DNA from: an uncultured Lachnospiraceae bacterium
GTDB taxonomy: Bacteria; Bacillota; Clostridia; Lachnospirales; Lachnospiraceae
Direction: 5' to 3'
NCBI GenBank assembly: GCA_946409475.1
Contig: CAMJWQ010000014.1
Coordinates: forward strand, 1-21,871
DNA: 21,871 nucleotides
The notes under the pieces were generated by a model that ran no database searches, was not told the origin of the DNA, and saw nothing but the letters and a program-made list of their open reading frames with translations. The first letter of the stretch is position 1, and each line of letters opens with the position of its first letter. The position numbers were made by a program, and so were the translations under genes. Of the stretch, positions 21,810-21,871 are shown one piece after another.

Positions 21810-21871
21810 AAAATATTTGTATATAAATTTTTATACCTTTTGAAATAAAAACACCTATAAAAGTAAAAAAG

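Noticed and set aside
1..21871. Mobile element, phage or CRISPR content
   Set aside because: No transposase, integrase, recombinase, direct-repeat array, tRNA or attachment-like repeat was seen on either strand; all genes run one way in an ordered biosynthetic series.

Overview
The window reads as a chromosomal cell-surface glycopolymer (capsule, exopolysaccharide or wall-linked glycan) locus from a low-to-moderate GC Gram-positive anaerobe. A clostridial, probably Lachnospiraceae-type, Bacillota fits best. The reasons are an LCP-family ligase, a membrane-anchored HtrA, strong GGAGG-type ribosome binding sites, sigma-A type promoters, several TTG and GTG starts, and AT-rich gaps between genes. 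The genus assignment is inference. All seventeen convincing genes lie on the minus strand, so transcription runs from high to low coordinates. No tRNA, rRNA, CRISPR array, insertion sequence or phage gene is visible.

Layout in the direction of transcription: (1) 21752-19638 is a large tandem-GT2 glycosyltransferase, closed by a GC-rich terminator. (2) A promoter at 19583-19555 starts a long, tightly packed operon: phosphoglucomutase/phosphomannomutase, GtrA-like protein, DPM1-like GT2, LPG-synthase-TM (UPF0104) protein, a two-domain APH-type kinase, an EcbF/BcbF-like HAD phosphatase, a CotH kinase, a VTC-domain protein and a DUF4956 membrane protein. (3) An internal extended -10 promoter at 10639-10610 precedes a sugar-nucleotidyltransferase-like protein, a 1071-residue membrane/GT2 fusion and a WbbL-like GT2. 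(4) A further promoter at 5655-5627 precedes the polyprenyl glycosylphosphotransferase that would start repeat-unit synthesis and the LCP protein that could attach the finished polymer to the wall. (5) A terminator-like hairpin, a rhamnosyltransferase-like GT2, and an HtrA protease with its own promoter and two downstream hairpins close the series. (6) Positions 1-240 hold no clear gene but contain several inverted repeats that may form a structured RNA.

The enzymes suggest this division of labour. The mutase feeds sugar-1-phosphate. The phosphotransferase primes undecaprenyl phosphate. Five GT2-containing proteins build the chain. The GtrA/DPM1-like pair would supply a polyprenyl-phosphate sugar on the outer membrane face, perhaps used by the GT-C-like half of the fusion protein. 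The LCP protein would attach the product and HtrA would police the envelope. No clear Wzx flippase or Wzy polymerase is in the window, so the locus probably continues beyond the right edge.

The least understood part is the block from about 9.8 to 15.6 kb. CotH, VTC and DUF4956 are adjacent and are flanked by an APH-like kinase, a small HAD phosphatase and a nucleotidyltransferase. CotH is an atypical protein kinase, VTC domains make polyphosphate, and DUF4956 has no known function. Their position inside a glycan operon suggests a phosphorus-based modification of a surface polymer or protein. That is the best candidate here for an undescribed system.
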